Assembly (NCBI GenBank): GCA_019096195.1
Contig: JAGTXK010000125.1
Location: forward strand, 1 to 64,000
DNA length: 64,000 nucleotides
Direction of reading: 5' to 3'
From: Boletus sp. NGJ
Lineage: Eukaryota; Basidiomycota; Agaricomycetes; Boletales; Boletaceae
The first letter of the stretch is position 1. Every line of letters starts with the position of its first letter. The notes under the pieces are model-generated. The model was given only the letters and a program-made list of their open reading frames with translations. It made no database searches and was not told the DNA's origin. Both the position numbers and the translations under genes were made by a program. Below are positions 49,214 to 59,019 of this stretch, piece by piece.

Positions 49214-49575
49214 TGAAAGGAAAGAAGACCTTAATATCTCAAGAGTCGCAAGCGCGATATTCGAGAGAGAGAAAAGGAATTCCAAGATTAGCTAATACAG
49301 GTGTTGTAGCGCTACTTATATACTAACTACTGTGGAGCACGGACCAGCTTAGGGCCGGTCATGGAACCTACTAGAATGTTCCGTATGACGTACGGTGACG
49401 TAGTGGGGTCTAGCCTGTTCTATGGGTATAGGGTTGTGACGTAGGCTGACTAGTGAGTGACGTATGGTCTAGACGTAAGGTCTAGGTATAATGGTAACTA
49501 CGTAATGTCGTTCGTGGGATCGTCTAAGTGTTAGCTAACTACGTAAATAAAGGGAAAATATCCGAGTTCGTTTCA
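49214..49575 (-). repeat. 5' LTR of the chromovirus element
   Basis: 362 bp, partner of 42313-42677. Internal GTACGGTGACGTAG and CTACGTAAATAAAG blocks are conserved in both. Followed on the plus strand by the target copy ACTAC. Confidence 0.95.
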
Positions 49576-50370
49576 ACTACCGATAGTGGTGCACGGACCA
49601 TGCTATGCTATGACGTTGTAGGTACCAGGTATGACATCACAGGAACGAGGAAATGTTAGTGTCCAATGGCGAAAAGGGAGAAATGATGGAATGAGATGCG
49701 TGTGGTATGCACATGTAAGTGAAATGTAGTCCGGAGTGCTCTAGGCATGGCTACATGTGATATATCAAAGGAGGCTAATAGATAGAAACGGAGATGAGAG
49801 ACAAAAGAAGAAATGAAGGGGTGATGCGTAAGGCATCGCATATGGTGATCGTTGGATCTGGTATCGAGACGAGATCATATCGGGTGACTGTTATAATATA
49901 AGAAATTTTCAAACTTTTCAAACAGACACTTACGCTTTATTTTCTTCAACTCTTTTCTTCATAAGTCACATGACTGTGCACGTGACCATGGGAACATATC
50001 ACATGATAGGTCTAGAACCTATGACGTCATATGACATCACACCTCATGTGATCCACGCCTCTTTAATTTCCGCTCTTCTCACACAGCCCTATTAATCTCC
50101 ATCTTACTATACCTAGTAATTTATCACACGCACTGCTTGGTCCGTGCGCACTCTCCTCATGTATATAAAGTAGCACTTTGACGACTAGTACCCCCAGTCT
50201 AATCTATTTGTACTCTTCCTCCAATAACCCATTAGCTTTGGCCACCGGTCATCGTAGGGTTAGGAATAGCACGGCCTAAGACTCCCCACTTTATTCGTTA
50301 AGCCAGGACTTGTGTAGCCTGCAAGACACGTTCGAGCCTTGTGGATTGGTTTCCGAAAGGGATCATAACA
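49576..50370 (+). repeat. LTR-like remnant flanking the chromovirus insertion
   Basis: Non-coding sequence with LTR-like layout in plus orientation: GTATATAAAG at 50161-50170, a pyrimidine-rich stretch with repeated AATAACC-type text, and an end GGGATCATAACA at about 50359-50370. Such ends are common in fungal LTRs. The stretch CTACTTATATACTAC before the chromovirus and GGTGCACGGACCATGC after it also resemble part of the chromovirus LTR itself, suggesting insertion into an older related LTR. The other end and target duplication were not found, so family is open. Confidence 0.35.
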
Positions 50371-50520
50371 GTGACAGATCGGGTCTTGTCTATGTCTAAG
50401 GGTTAATCTAGCGTGGGCTTGATTAGTACTTGGTGGTATGAGGGATGATCTACGGTGTGAACCGGGGATTGAGGGTGGAGCGGGGGATTCGAGGATCTGG
50501 AGGCAAGCTCCTGATTAGTA

Positions 50521-50602
50521 CTTGTGTAGCGTACCGAGCGCTGCATCAGATATGTCTACAGGCCTTGTGTGGATACCGAGCGCTGCATCAGGTATGTCCA
50601 TG
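50521..50602 (+). repeat. 41-bp tandem repeat, two units
   Basis: Two consecutive imperfect copies with period 41 bp, each containing ACCGAGCGCTGCATCA (starting at 50533 and 50574) and preceded by CTTGTGT. Function unknown. Confidence 0.8.
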
Positions 50603-51397
50603 GGGTGTGGTAGTTTAGAGGCATGCGGGCCTGTGCTTGTGGTGATGAATGCTGGGGTTAGCCATGAGGCTACTTGGTGTTGTAGGTGTAATAGGTACAA
50701 CAGGGATATGGCTAGTGAAAGTGTACATGGGTGTGTGTGGTCATGTGGTGTATCGTATGGGGGAGGATACGATGAGTGACTACTCTAGGTGTATGCGTGG
50801 TAAGGCTAGGATGGAGTTTGGTGGTAGTAAGCGAGTGTATTGTCTATAGGTAGTGTGAGAATGTAGTTGGGGTTGCTAATATATAGGTGGTATCAACAGT
50901 GATCATTTCAAGGGGCCTTATGTCATTGCTTGCAATGGATATGTTCTCAGCTTTTCTTTGCAGCTGCTCTTGTACAAATACAATCAAGCTTCTAGAACAT
51001 TTGGATGTCTTTTGGAGCCAGCTTACTCCATTGTGTGAATTTGTTAGAGTTGTGACCAGAATTTGCAAGTTACTTGGTCTCTCCCATTTCTGTGATGCTC
51101 TCATTGTCCTACTAGTAAATCAGAAATCCCATTCACATCCCATTGTCAATCAGAAAAGTGTCTGAGAACTGTCATTGAAGCTTGGTATCTTGACTGTACA
51201 AAGTTGATGGATGTGATAAGAGATCTTGTCATCATTCTGCAGAAACTCTGGAACAAGGTTGTTTTCCTCCATTGTCAACTTCCTCCAGACAGTTACATCC
51301 ATTTTAATCACACATCTGGTGGTATACCACTGCCAAGTTCTCTCTTCTTCCCCTACACATGCAGCACATGCATATAGAAAGGGCCAACAAAGTCCTA
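50603..51397. other. AT-richer degenerate DNA left of the Tc1 element
   Basis: No gene supported. From about 50880 the base composition resembles that right of the Tc1 element (53000-53640), so both are probably one older insertion split by Tc1. Frames such as 50887-51165 show no motif I recognise. Confidence 0.35.
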
Positions 51398-51612
51398 CAG
51401 TGGCTCAAAAAAGTGTCCCAATGTTTGGCTGTTTTGCAAACACTTGACATTTGCAAAAGAACCAAAAGGATGTTAGCCCTAACCCTTGCTGGGCCATTGA
51501 TAGCCCTAATCCTTGCCCTGAGGATGGGCCCTTAGTCATGTGAGTTGGTTGTCATGGCACTGAGTTATAGCCATATTAAAAGGATATGTCATTGGGACAC
51601 TTATTTGACCCT
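51398..51612 (+). repeat. left terminal inverted repeat of Tc1 element
   Basis: About 210 bp. The outer edge has GCTCAAAAAAGTGTCCCAATG (51403-51423, 21 bp; shown here in part as the motif ending CCCAATG) and the inner edge has the inverse CATTGGGACACTTATTTGA (51590-51608), so the terminal repeat is itself bracketed by inverted motifs. Confidence 0.85.
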
Positions 51613-51749
51613 GATATTATCAACTATCATTTAGTAACTAACATAAGGTTCTGATGGATGCTGTGCTTCAACCCTGTCTGATTATGTCACTTACATAACT
51701 CCAAATGGTATAAAGAGCAGAGATACCATTCAGCCAACCCTACTTCATT

Positions 51750-52766
51750 ATGAAATCCACTCCCTCCTCTGCTAGAGCCAATATTCTTTTTCTCTCTGAA
51801 TCTGGCCTTTCTACTAGGCAAATATCATTCCAAACTGGTCTGGGGAAGTCTACTGTGGCCAGGGTTATCAAGGAGATCCACCCAGGCAAGGAAAACATCA
51901 AATTAGGATGTCCTTCCAAACTTTCTCCTACTGATAAAAGGAGAATTGTCTCTAGTATTACCTCTGGCAAAGTTGAAAATGCTGTCCAGGCCACCCATCT
52001 CATCAATTCTGCTCTCTCTTCTCCTGTCTCTGCTCAAACTGTTAGGAATGTTCTCAAGTCTGCATCTCTCAAGGCTGTAGTCAAGAAAAAGAAGCCACTC
52101 TTGTCTGTGAAGCATAGGCAACATAGGCTAGCCTTTGCTCTCAAGCACCAACATTGGACTGTGGAGGACTGGACTAGGGTCATATGGTCAGATGAAACCA
52201 AGATCAACAGGATTGGGTCAGATGGAAGGAAGTATGTATGGAAATTGGCAGGAAAGTCTTTGCAAGACAAGGAAGTTCAGGGAACAGTAAAGTTTGGAGG
52301 AGGTTCCTTGATGGTTTGGGGATGCATGAGTTGGAGTGGAGTGGGGATTCTTGCAGAGGTTGAAGGGAGGATGAATGCTGAGCAGTATGTCTCCATTTTG
52401 GAGGATAATCTGCTTCCTTCCATGGAAAATTCTGGAATTCCTGAAGAGAGCATTATCTTTCAACAAGATAATGACCCCAAGCACACCTCTAAAAGAGCCA
52501 AGGAGTGGCTGGAATCTCAAGGGATCAAGCTTCTTGACTGGCCAGCACAATCTCCAGACCTTAATCCCATTGAACATCTCTGGCAAATCCTCAAAAAAAA
52601 GCTCAATAGCTATACAACACCACCAAAAGGAGTATGGGAGCTTTGGGAGAGAATTGAAGTGGAGTGGGGGAAGATAGAGGTTGAGGAGTGTCAAGGATTG
52701 ATAGAGAGTATGCCTAGAGGACTAGAGGCAGTGATAAAAGCAAAGGGAGGGCATACAAAGTACTAA
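51750..52766 (+). CDS. Tc1-family transposase
   Basis: DDE transposase of 338 residues that cuts and pastes the element. Residues 1-110 hold paired helix-turn-helix DNA-binding domains: LSTRQISFQTGLGKSTVARV is the first, and SPVSAQTVRNVLKSASL belongs to the second, with a basic KAVVKKKK link. The catalytic core has the first Asp in RVIWSDETKINRIGSDG, the second in IIFQQDNDPKHTS, and the Glu in SPDLNPIEHLWQILKKKL; 34 residues separate the second Asp and Glu, the DD34E signature of Tc1. The Gly-rich box GGGSLMVWGCMSW is present. It needs no intron. All catalytic residues are kept and the length is normal (about 340), so activity is plausible. Confidence 0.95.
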   Translation: MKSTPSSARANILFLSESGLSTRQISFQTGLGKSTVARVIKEIHPGKENIKLGCPSKLSPTDKRRIVSSITSGKVENAVQATHLINSALSSPVSAQTVRNVLKSASLKAVVKKKKPLLSVKHRQHRLAFALKHQHWTVEDWTRVIWSDETKINRIGSDGRKYVWKLAGKSLQDKEVQGTVKFGGGSLMVWGCMSWSGVGILAEVEGRMNAEQYVSILEDNLLPSMENSGIPEESIIFQQDNDPKHTSKRAKEWLESQGIKLLDWPAQSPDLNPIEHLWQILKKKLNSYTTPPKGVWELWERIEVEWGKIEVEECQGLIESMPRGLEAVIKAKGGHTKY

Positions 52767-52785
52767 ATTGAAGAATAGAAATGTT

Positions 52786-52997
52786 GCTCAAAAAAGTGTC
52801 CCAATGACATGTCACTTTAATATGGCTATATCTCAGTGCCATGACAACCAAATCACATGACTAAGGGCTCATCTTCAGGGCAAGGATTAGGGCTTTCAAT
52901 GGCCCAGCAAGGGTTAGGGCTACTACCTTTTGGTTCTTTTGCAAATGTCAAGCCTTTGCAAAATAGCCAAACATTGGGACACTTTTTTGAGCCACTG
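52786..52997 (-). repeat. right terminal inverted repeat of Tc1 element
   Basis: Partner of 51398-51612. Inner motif at 52786-52806 and outer inverse motif at 52972-52992 mirror those of the left end. Its inner edge starts only 20 bp after the transposase stop codon. Confidence 0.85.
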
Positions 52998-52999
52998 TA

Positions 53000-53840
53000 C
53001 ATCTTGTCTTATTTTCCCATGCTTACTTGTACTAGATGGCATGATCCCCTGCATTCTATATTCAAAGGGAGACATTTAGTTGATATAGGTCAATAGAAAG
53101 TGAAAGTCAACAATGAGACTAACTTTGTTTTTGTTGGTGCCAAGCTGACCAACATTGAGCAGCACATCAATGGCCTTGCCACATTCACCTACATTGAAGA
53201 TCAAGAGTCCTGCATTGCCTGGGTTACTGAGGAACTTTGAAAGAATGAATGGGTGCACCTTGCATCCCAAGTCAGAAACAGCCCATATGCAAGTCTGTGT
53301 TCACTCTCCAAGATGGACAGTTCACAATTGTATGCATCATTTGGAGTGAAGTACAGAACACCCAGTTTGTGTATCTCTCCACTAATCATTGGGAATGAGA
53401 AAGGTCCAGATGAGGTGATGCAGTTCACCAGGTTCAATTCAAGTTCTGTGATTGGGACAATACAGGCAGCCTTAGTCAACAATGGTGAGACAAATAAGTT
53501 CAACCTGGTGTTCTACAACATTATGCTAGGCAAATCTGCAGCATTGGGGCTGAACAGGACAATGCAAACATTGGTGGACTCAGATATACCAAACCACCAT
53601 ATTTTATATACACATCTTGGCATCTAGGTTTGTATCATTGTCCTTTCCTTTCCTTTGCCATGCTGTACTTGTCATTTATAGCTGCCATCAAATTTGCTAT
53701 CGGATCTATCGAACATTTCAGGATTCGTGCGCCAGGGGGAATGTATGGAAACCTCAAGTCCTGGCATGTGTATTCAGCCATGAATACTCGGCAACAGAAG
53801 TTCATTACACTAGTGAGGTGATCAAAGCATATTGAAGGCC
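53000..53840 (+). other. degenerate protein-like DNA right of the Tc1 element
   Basis: A plus-strand frame between about 53110 and 53627 looks weakly protein-like (KLTNIEQHINGLATFTYIED, then after a stop GPDEVMQFTRFNSSSVIGTI and NKFNLVFYNIMLGKSAALGL), but I do not recognise it. A following segment at 53685-53821 (AIKFAIGSIEHFRIRAPGGM) may be the end of a host gene. Interrupted by stops; possibly remains of an older mobile element or displaced gene. Confidence 0.3.
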
Positions 53841-56066
53841 AGTGTCGTCCTCGTCCTCAAGATACTGTGACGTCTCGCAAACGAAACTCGGCTACGAGAA
53901 ACAAGGGTTAGTACCGACGCTCGCAAAGTGACCGTCCGAGGACTGGCTTACCTCTTTGGAGACAGCATCAGAACCGATGGCATTTGCAACTGCTATCCGA
54001 ATAACCTCTTTGCTGTCATCACCGTTGCAGGCGTCACTGTAGTAATCGTCGACAAATCTGAATCGCGGTCACTCGGGTAAGCACGGTCAGAATGAAGGGT
54101 CTTGAGACGAGTTGGGGCGAGAATCCGATGGTAATGCGTGTGATGCAGTGAAGTCGTGCTTGAGGGCCTTTTGAGGAGAACGAACTGGGTATTTGTGACT
54201 GATGAGGAGAGGCATGCTGGAGATTAGGTTGAGATGGTGCTCGTTTCAAAGGTGGCAATGGTAATATAGGTAGTGGGTGAGGCTTTGGTGGCGCCGGGCA
54301 GAGTTGCGCGTGGATCTGTGATGGAGGAATAGGATCGGTAATGGTTGTGCTTTTGCACCAAAAAGGTGAGTTGACGGGGAATTCCATATATGCCTGTTAC
54401 AATGGGAGGTGCGAGGGTAAGTGCAGGAGGGAGTGCGAGGGGAGTAGGCTTCGGCCTCGGCTTTGGCAGAGGGAGGGGCAGAAGGCTGTCGATACTAGCC
54501 CTGCGTAGCGACTCCGATGGTAAGGAAGACGTCGACGCAGGTGGATCAAGGTCTTTATCAAGGCTTGTCCTTGTCCATCACTTTCTTCAATAGCGCCTAT
54601 CGTTCCTCTGATATGGGGTCCAAGCGTAATGTTCACTTCAATGGAGATACCCCGTAGGCTTGGCGCCATTGTTTCCGGCGACAAGAAGTTCGACGCAATT
54701 GTTGAAGCGCTCCCACTGCCGCCGGTCATTGAGAGGGGTGACATTGGCCGGACGGTTGACCTCCTCTCCTTCTTCACACTCGCGGCATTTGACCCCAAGA
54801 GAACGCTCGACCTCTTCCCTTTACCACCAATCACACTAAACAGCGACTCGGACCAGTCCTCCAGACGATCCTGGTGGAAGGAAACCGGGGTGGGAGCGTT
54901 GCCAACTTGGTCATCCTCTTGTCGATCACTAACGGCGGTGTCGGAGATAACCTGCTGTGTTGGATCCATCTCCGCGTCTCCTCCACGGTCAATGTAATAG
55001 GACGAGATATCCATAACTTCGTCGGCTGTCCGGGGATGCCGTCAATGAGGCACGTTGTGTCGTCACTATTTTCGGGCATGAATATCCTCCTTTCTACTGT
55101 CGTTATTGCTCACGCCAGAAGGCTCTCCCGTGGAAACGGATGGAATAGGTCTGTTGGGTGGAGGTGGACCGCCAAAACCCAAAACCCTTCTTCTCTTTCC
55201 GCGATGCCCATTCTCTCTTCTTAGGCGAAACATAGGCGGGGGATTCAGTATAGTACTCTCCATCATCAGAATGTGATGACGCGTTCGCGACATGGCATAC
55301 CCTCTTTGGTGGCGTCCGCAGTGATGCTGACGCAGGTGCTGGCCGTAGACTTGCACCGGAAAGGGAGTGAGGTGACGGAGAGGTAGAATGACTAAAGTGA
55401 GTGTATCCACGCGCGGAGTATGGATGGGGAGAGAGGCGGAATGGGCGAGCGGGTGGTGCGCGGGAGGCTGAGGAAGGAAATGGGACATGACCAGCATCAG
55501 AATAAGTATGCTGTACCTGGATCTGTGGAAAGGCGGGTGTGCGTGGTGTCTCTTGTCCCTAAAAGAGAGAAGTAAATATCGCGGTTCATTGAGATTATGA
55601 ACCACAGTAAAAGAGACGAGGGTATTCACCTGGAACATGTGTTGTGTCTTTGAAATATGAGTCTGGTGAGAAGAAACACTTGATGTGTCGAAAGGATACG
55701 ACTCGATTAATGTTTCATCCCCCATTCCTTGGTCCCCACTCTCGACTGGGCCGTCCCCATCCACAAATACAAATTCCTCACGCGTTGCACCCTCGCCCTT
55801 GAGCCACTGACACCTTCTCTCGTGCTTACCGAATCACTTGTCAGTGAATTCTGGATACCACTCACAGGCTTCATTGAGAAGGAGGGTACCCTTGGTGAAG
55901 GCGCCGGACTCGTCCCTCCAGTCGTACTAGGTGGACCACCACTGGTGCTAGTCACGACGGAATACATATGAATCTCGAGCCTCTCGTCCGTTCGTCCGTT
56001 TCGTAAACTCGTAGAGCGTGGGACGGGCCCTAACAGGGTGGTCGAAGATGATGTGGAAGACGTCAC
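53841..56066 (-). CDS. Ser/Pro/Thr-rich coding-like segments, gene structure unresolved
   Basis: Minus-strand stretches have the composition of a long disordered fungal protein: ESLFSVIGGKGKRSSVLLGS and VRPMSPLSMTGGSGSASTIA near 54680-54860, APASASLRTPPKRVCHVANA near 55290-55360, FVFVDGDGPVESGDQGMGDE near 55720-55780, and MYSVVTSTSGGPPSTTGGTS near 55900-55970. Frames change several times without clear splice pairs for every junction, so this may be one gene of several exons or a decaying one. No catalytic domain is visible. I cannot name a family; the outer limits given are approximate. Confidence 0.3.
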
Positions 56067-56414
56067 GGTTATGCGTGAGGGGAAGTGGGCCGTTCAGCGA
56101 AGTAAGAGGTATATGAGTAGGTTGGTTTGGCGATTGCAGTTGCTGCTGCTCGGCGGCGGGCATGAACCGCTGCGATCTCATCCTCATCGAACCCTACTTG
56201 TGATAGGGCAATGGACCAGGACGGTGGAAGAGAGTATCGAGTCAATATTGGTAGGTAGATTGCTTAGAAGGTGCATGTATGTGCGAAAACGAAGCGTTGG
56301 CACTCACCCCTGATCAACATGTATGTGGTGCTATGTAATATACAGAGTAAGATACGGCGATCATCGCAACCGGAGGACATGCTCACGTGTAAATTCCAAG
56401 GACTTGTTATTCCC

Positions 56415-56980
56415 TCATCCCCTCTGCTTTCCTGGTGCATCCTCGTAGCTGGCGGTATCTGAGACATCTTTCCTCGATCTGTTCCTCCTTGCCAGGTTGG
56501 CAAACTTGAAGACGCTCTTTTTGGGTTTCACGCTAGCGATGGTCGCGATGGTCGCCTGGCCCAAGGTGTAGGAACTTGAATTACCGGACGGCTGAAGAGA
56601 GACTTGTTGTAGCATGAAAAAGGGTAAGGGTTTGACGTTTAGGGAGGGATTGAGAGAGGAGGCATAGGTTGAATCTTTGGGCGGCGCTGGTGTCACGGCG
56701 CTGCAGAGGGAGGCGATCGCATCCGCGGTTCAGGAAGAAAATAGATCAGGGACACACCGAGCGAACCGGACGCAGAACCGGGTTTGAGCTTGAAGAGAGG
56801 ACGGTTGAGCGCCGCTTTAGGGAGGATTGAGGTATGGCATTGGAGTCTGGTGGAATCGTTTTCAAGACAGGTAGGTACTGATACGAGGATAGCATATTTG
56901 GACTGGGAATCTGAAACGGACGGGCGAGGCAGAGTGAGGGTGGGTTTCAGAAATTCGTCAATACAAACCGAAACGACCAT
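56415..56980 (-). CDS. uncharacterised coding-like segment
   Basis: From ATG 56980 a frame reads MVVSVCIDEFLKPTLTLPRP, YAILVSVPTCLENDSTRLQC and FKLKPGSASGSLGVSLIYFL, with the look of a beta-rich domain. Around 56690 the coding-like frame shifts to one containing LPFFMLQQVSLQPSGNSSSY and KSVFKFANLARRNRSRKDVS, ending near 56415. No splice pair explains the shift neatly. It may be the 5' part of the gene whose other segments lie at 53.8-56.1 kb. Family not recognised. Confidence 0.3.
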
Positions 56981-57416
56981 GAAAGCGACGCGTTAATCGA
57001 CTGTGACACGGCGGGGTGCAGCGACGAAGAGATGGATGGGTGCAGTACTACGTGGAGGAAATCAAACACCTGGGCGAGTCTGATTCTCCTTCTAGGAATC
57101 GGCACATTCATGACCGCCCACTCCCGGCCAACTCTGAAACCCCTCTGAATCGAGCACTCAAACTCGTGTAGATCACTCCTATCATCTCTCGCATCCGAGA
57201 ATATTTGGCGCTGCGGAGCGCGTTTATTCACACTTGCACATCTGACTCTCTCGACCCGGATGAATCACCTAGCGCTAGCCCTGGCCAGCGGAGCTTCACC
57301 GTGCGCGTCGAACCCACAATTGGCAGGAATGTCTTGCAATTTTGCTCGCAGATGCGTTGGAGCCCAACAGGCAATGGCGTGCTCGTACGCAAATTTGTTC
57401 CGCTTCACGGTTCGTA

Positions 57417-58398
57417 TCAATGCCAAAACCCACTCCATCGGTTGGTCGCCTGATAATCCAAGCATCCTTGTCCGCCCGCCTCGACCCAGCTGTTCGCAGA
57501 CGCAAACGTCCACGCACTCTCTCCTGACGCGTTACTCCGCGGCGTCATCTCCGCCTGGCAAGTTCGCGCTGATGGTGAATCTCCACAAGCGCCTTTGACG
57601 TTCCCCGAGCGTCGTGTCCGGGGATAACTAGTGCTACGAGTGGATGCCCTGCCACCCGACGCGGGTGGTAGCATCCTCTTGACAAAGTTACGCACAACCT
57701 GTCCGAGCCGTCCCCGTGTTTGTTGTTGGGAGATCTGAGGATGCAGGAGCGTGCGGGAAAGCCGAGACGCCCGAATGGGTGTCTTGGTATTCGTACGTGG
57801 CGTATCGGCATAAGACAGGGTGGAAAAGTCGACCAGGTAGGAACCAGACTCTTGAGAATGAAGTGGTGATTCTATCGACGCCGGCGTGCTGCATCTGATT
57901 GTGTCACCAAGTTGGCGGTGGTTCCGTTCTGGGGTGTCGTGGTCGCCCACTCTCCGCCTGGGTGATTGTCGAGCATCGGTCTCGGGTCGTCGCGGGGTGT
58001 GCGGTGTTTGCTTCCTACCATTCGGTGACGTCGGTGAAAAGTGTTCCCAACTCTCGCGAACATGGAGACCTGTGTTCTTGGATGGCGTCTTGGGAGGTGT
58101 TATGGGCAGAGGTATCCCTTCCAAACCCATCTCCACGACAGACCATTTGTCGCTGCAGCAAAATAGTTGAGCTGGGCCGTGATATGTGAATCAGGTTGGG
58201 GGGAGGAACGCACATTCGTTCGAACCACCCTGCTTTCTTTAGCTCCATTCTAACCAGTCGGTCCAGGCGGTCCAACGGACTGCTAGTCAACAACTGAGGT
58301 GACGAAATGAGCCAGTCATCCTCACAGAACGTCCTGCGTGACACGAACCATCTTGGTGACATCGTACATCCCGTTGTCCTACACACGCTCAAGGTCAT
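57417..58398 (-). CDS. uncharacterised basic Ser/Thr/Pro-rich protein, model tentative
   Basis: A minus-strand frame of about 240 codons begins near 58136 and reads GLEGIPLPITPPKTPSKNTG, ESWEHFSPTSPNGRKQTPHT and then a basic segment ASRLSRTLLHPQISQQQTRG with GQVVRNFVKRMLPPASGGRA. Repeated S/T-P sites with nearby K/R are typical of CDK-regulated nuclear proteins. Upstream, LDRLVRMELKKAGWFERM (around 58205-58270) could be a preceding exon. No domain recognised. Low certainty. Confidence 0.35.
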
Positions 58399-59019
58399 CC
58401 TTGCCCTGTCTCAGAGACTATATACGTACCTTACGGAAAACCGTTTCGGAAAGGCTTCTTGGCTCGTCCGATTGATACCGTCTGGATGTGTATGGATACG
58501 AACTTGCATGTTCCCATACGCTGAAGTCCCCCAATTCCACCAATTCTACTTCTTCGTCATCGCTCGAGTCAAACGACGAATCATACGTTCCGTATGTTGT
58601 ATCTTGGCACACACTCGCGCTCGAAAGACTCTATGTAACACAGGTATGAGCGATCAGAGAGTCAAAGGACATGGACGAACTGTCAACCAGCGACGCGACT
58701 TGACGACGTTCACCACAAACAGCACCTCCTTGTCCGTCTTGTGCAACGATGGATGGTCGAACGCGTCTGCAACTCTTCCAAGCACCTTCAATGCATCTCC
58801 AGAACACCTGTCGTCACTTGACGAAGCGATCGCGTTCAACCTGTCCATACGATGGGCGAATTTTCCAACTGAAATTGAGCAAAGGTCCGTGCGGGGGGAT
58901 CGCGCTAGCAGTGAGCTTGACGTCGTTGGCTGACGACAGGAAACACATCTTGACTCTTATGATAGTATGACATGTCAGCCTCCAAGAACATGGTCCGTGT
59001 ACTCGTCAGCCACCACAGG
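58399..59019. other. no supported gene
   Basis: A minus-strand frame at 58418-58612 contains an acidic SSFDSSDDEEVELVELGD run and could be an upstream exon of the gene at 57417-58398, but no start or splice chain is convincing. Confidence 0.3.

Larger units (their letters stand above)
42313..49575 (-). mobile_element. Ty3/gypsy LTR retrotransposon, chromovirus clade (fossil)
   Basis: Full-length 7.26-kb element read on the minus strand. Both LTRs are present, flanked by a perfect 5-bp target duplication, ACTAC (42308-42312 and 49576-49580). Parts in order: 5' LTR, leader of about 0.85 kb, gag, protease, reverse transcriptase, RNase H, integrase, a chromodomain at the integrase C-terminus, a purine-rich tract just before the 3' LTR, and the 3' LTR. 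The element is broken: the reading frame is interrupted in about half a dozen places. By eye the LTRs differ at about 5 percent of positions, mostly transitions, plus a few short indels, so it is not a very recent insertion. No absolute age can be given. Confidence 0.95.
51398..52997 (+). mobile_element. Tc1/mariner DNA transposon (DD34E), apparently intact
   Basis: 1600-bp element flanked by TA dinucleotides (51396-51397 and 52998-52999), the family target duplication. Ends begin CAGTGGCTCAAAAAAGTG. Each terminal repeat is about 210 bp, long for Tc1, and both are well conserved with each other. Between them lies a single uninterrupted transposase gene with a TATAAAG box (51709-51715) shortly before its ATG. 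Intact ends, intact frame and a clean TA duplication suggest a recent or potentially mobile copy. Confidence 0.95.
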
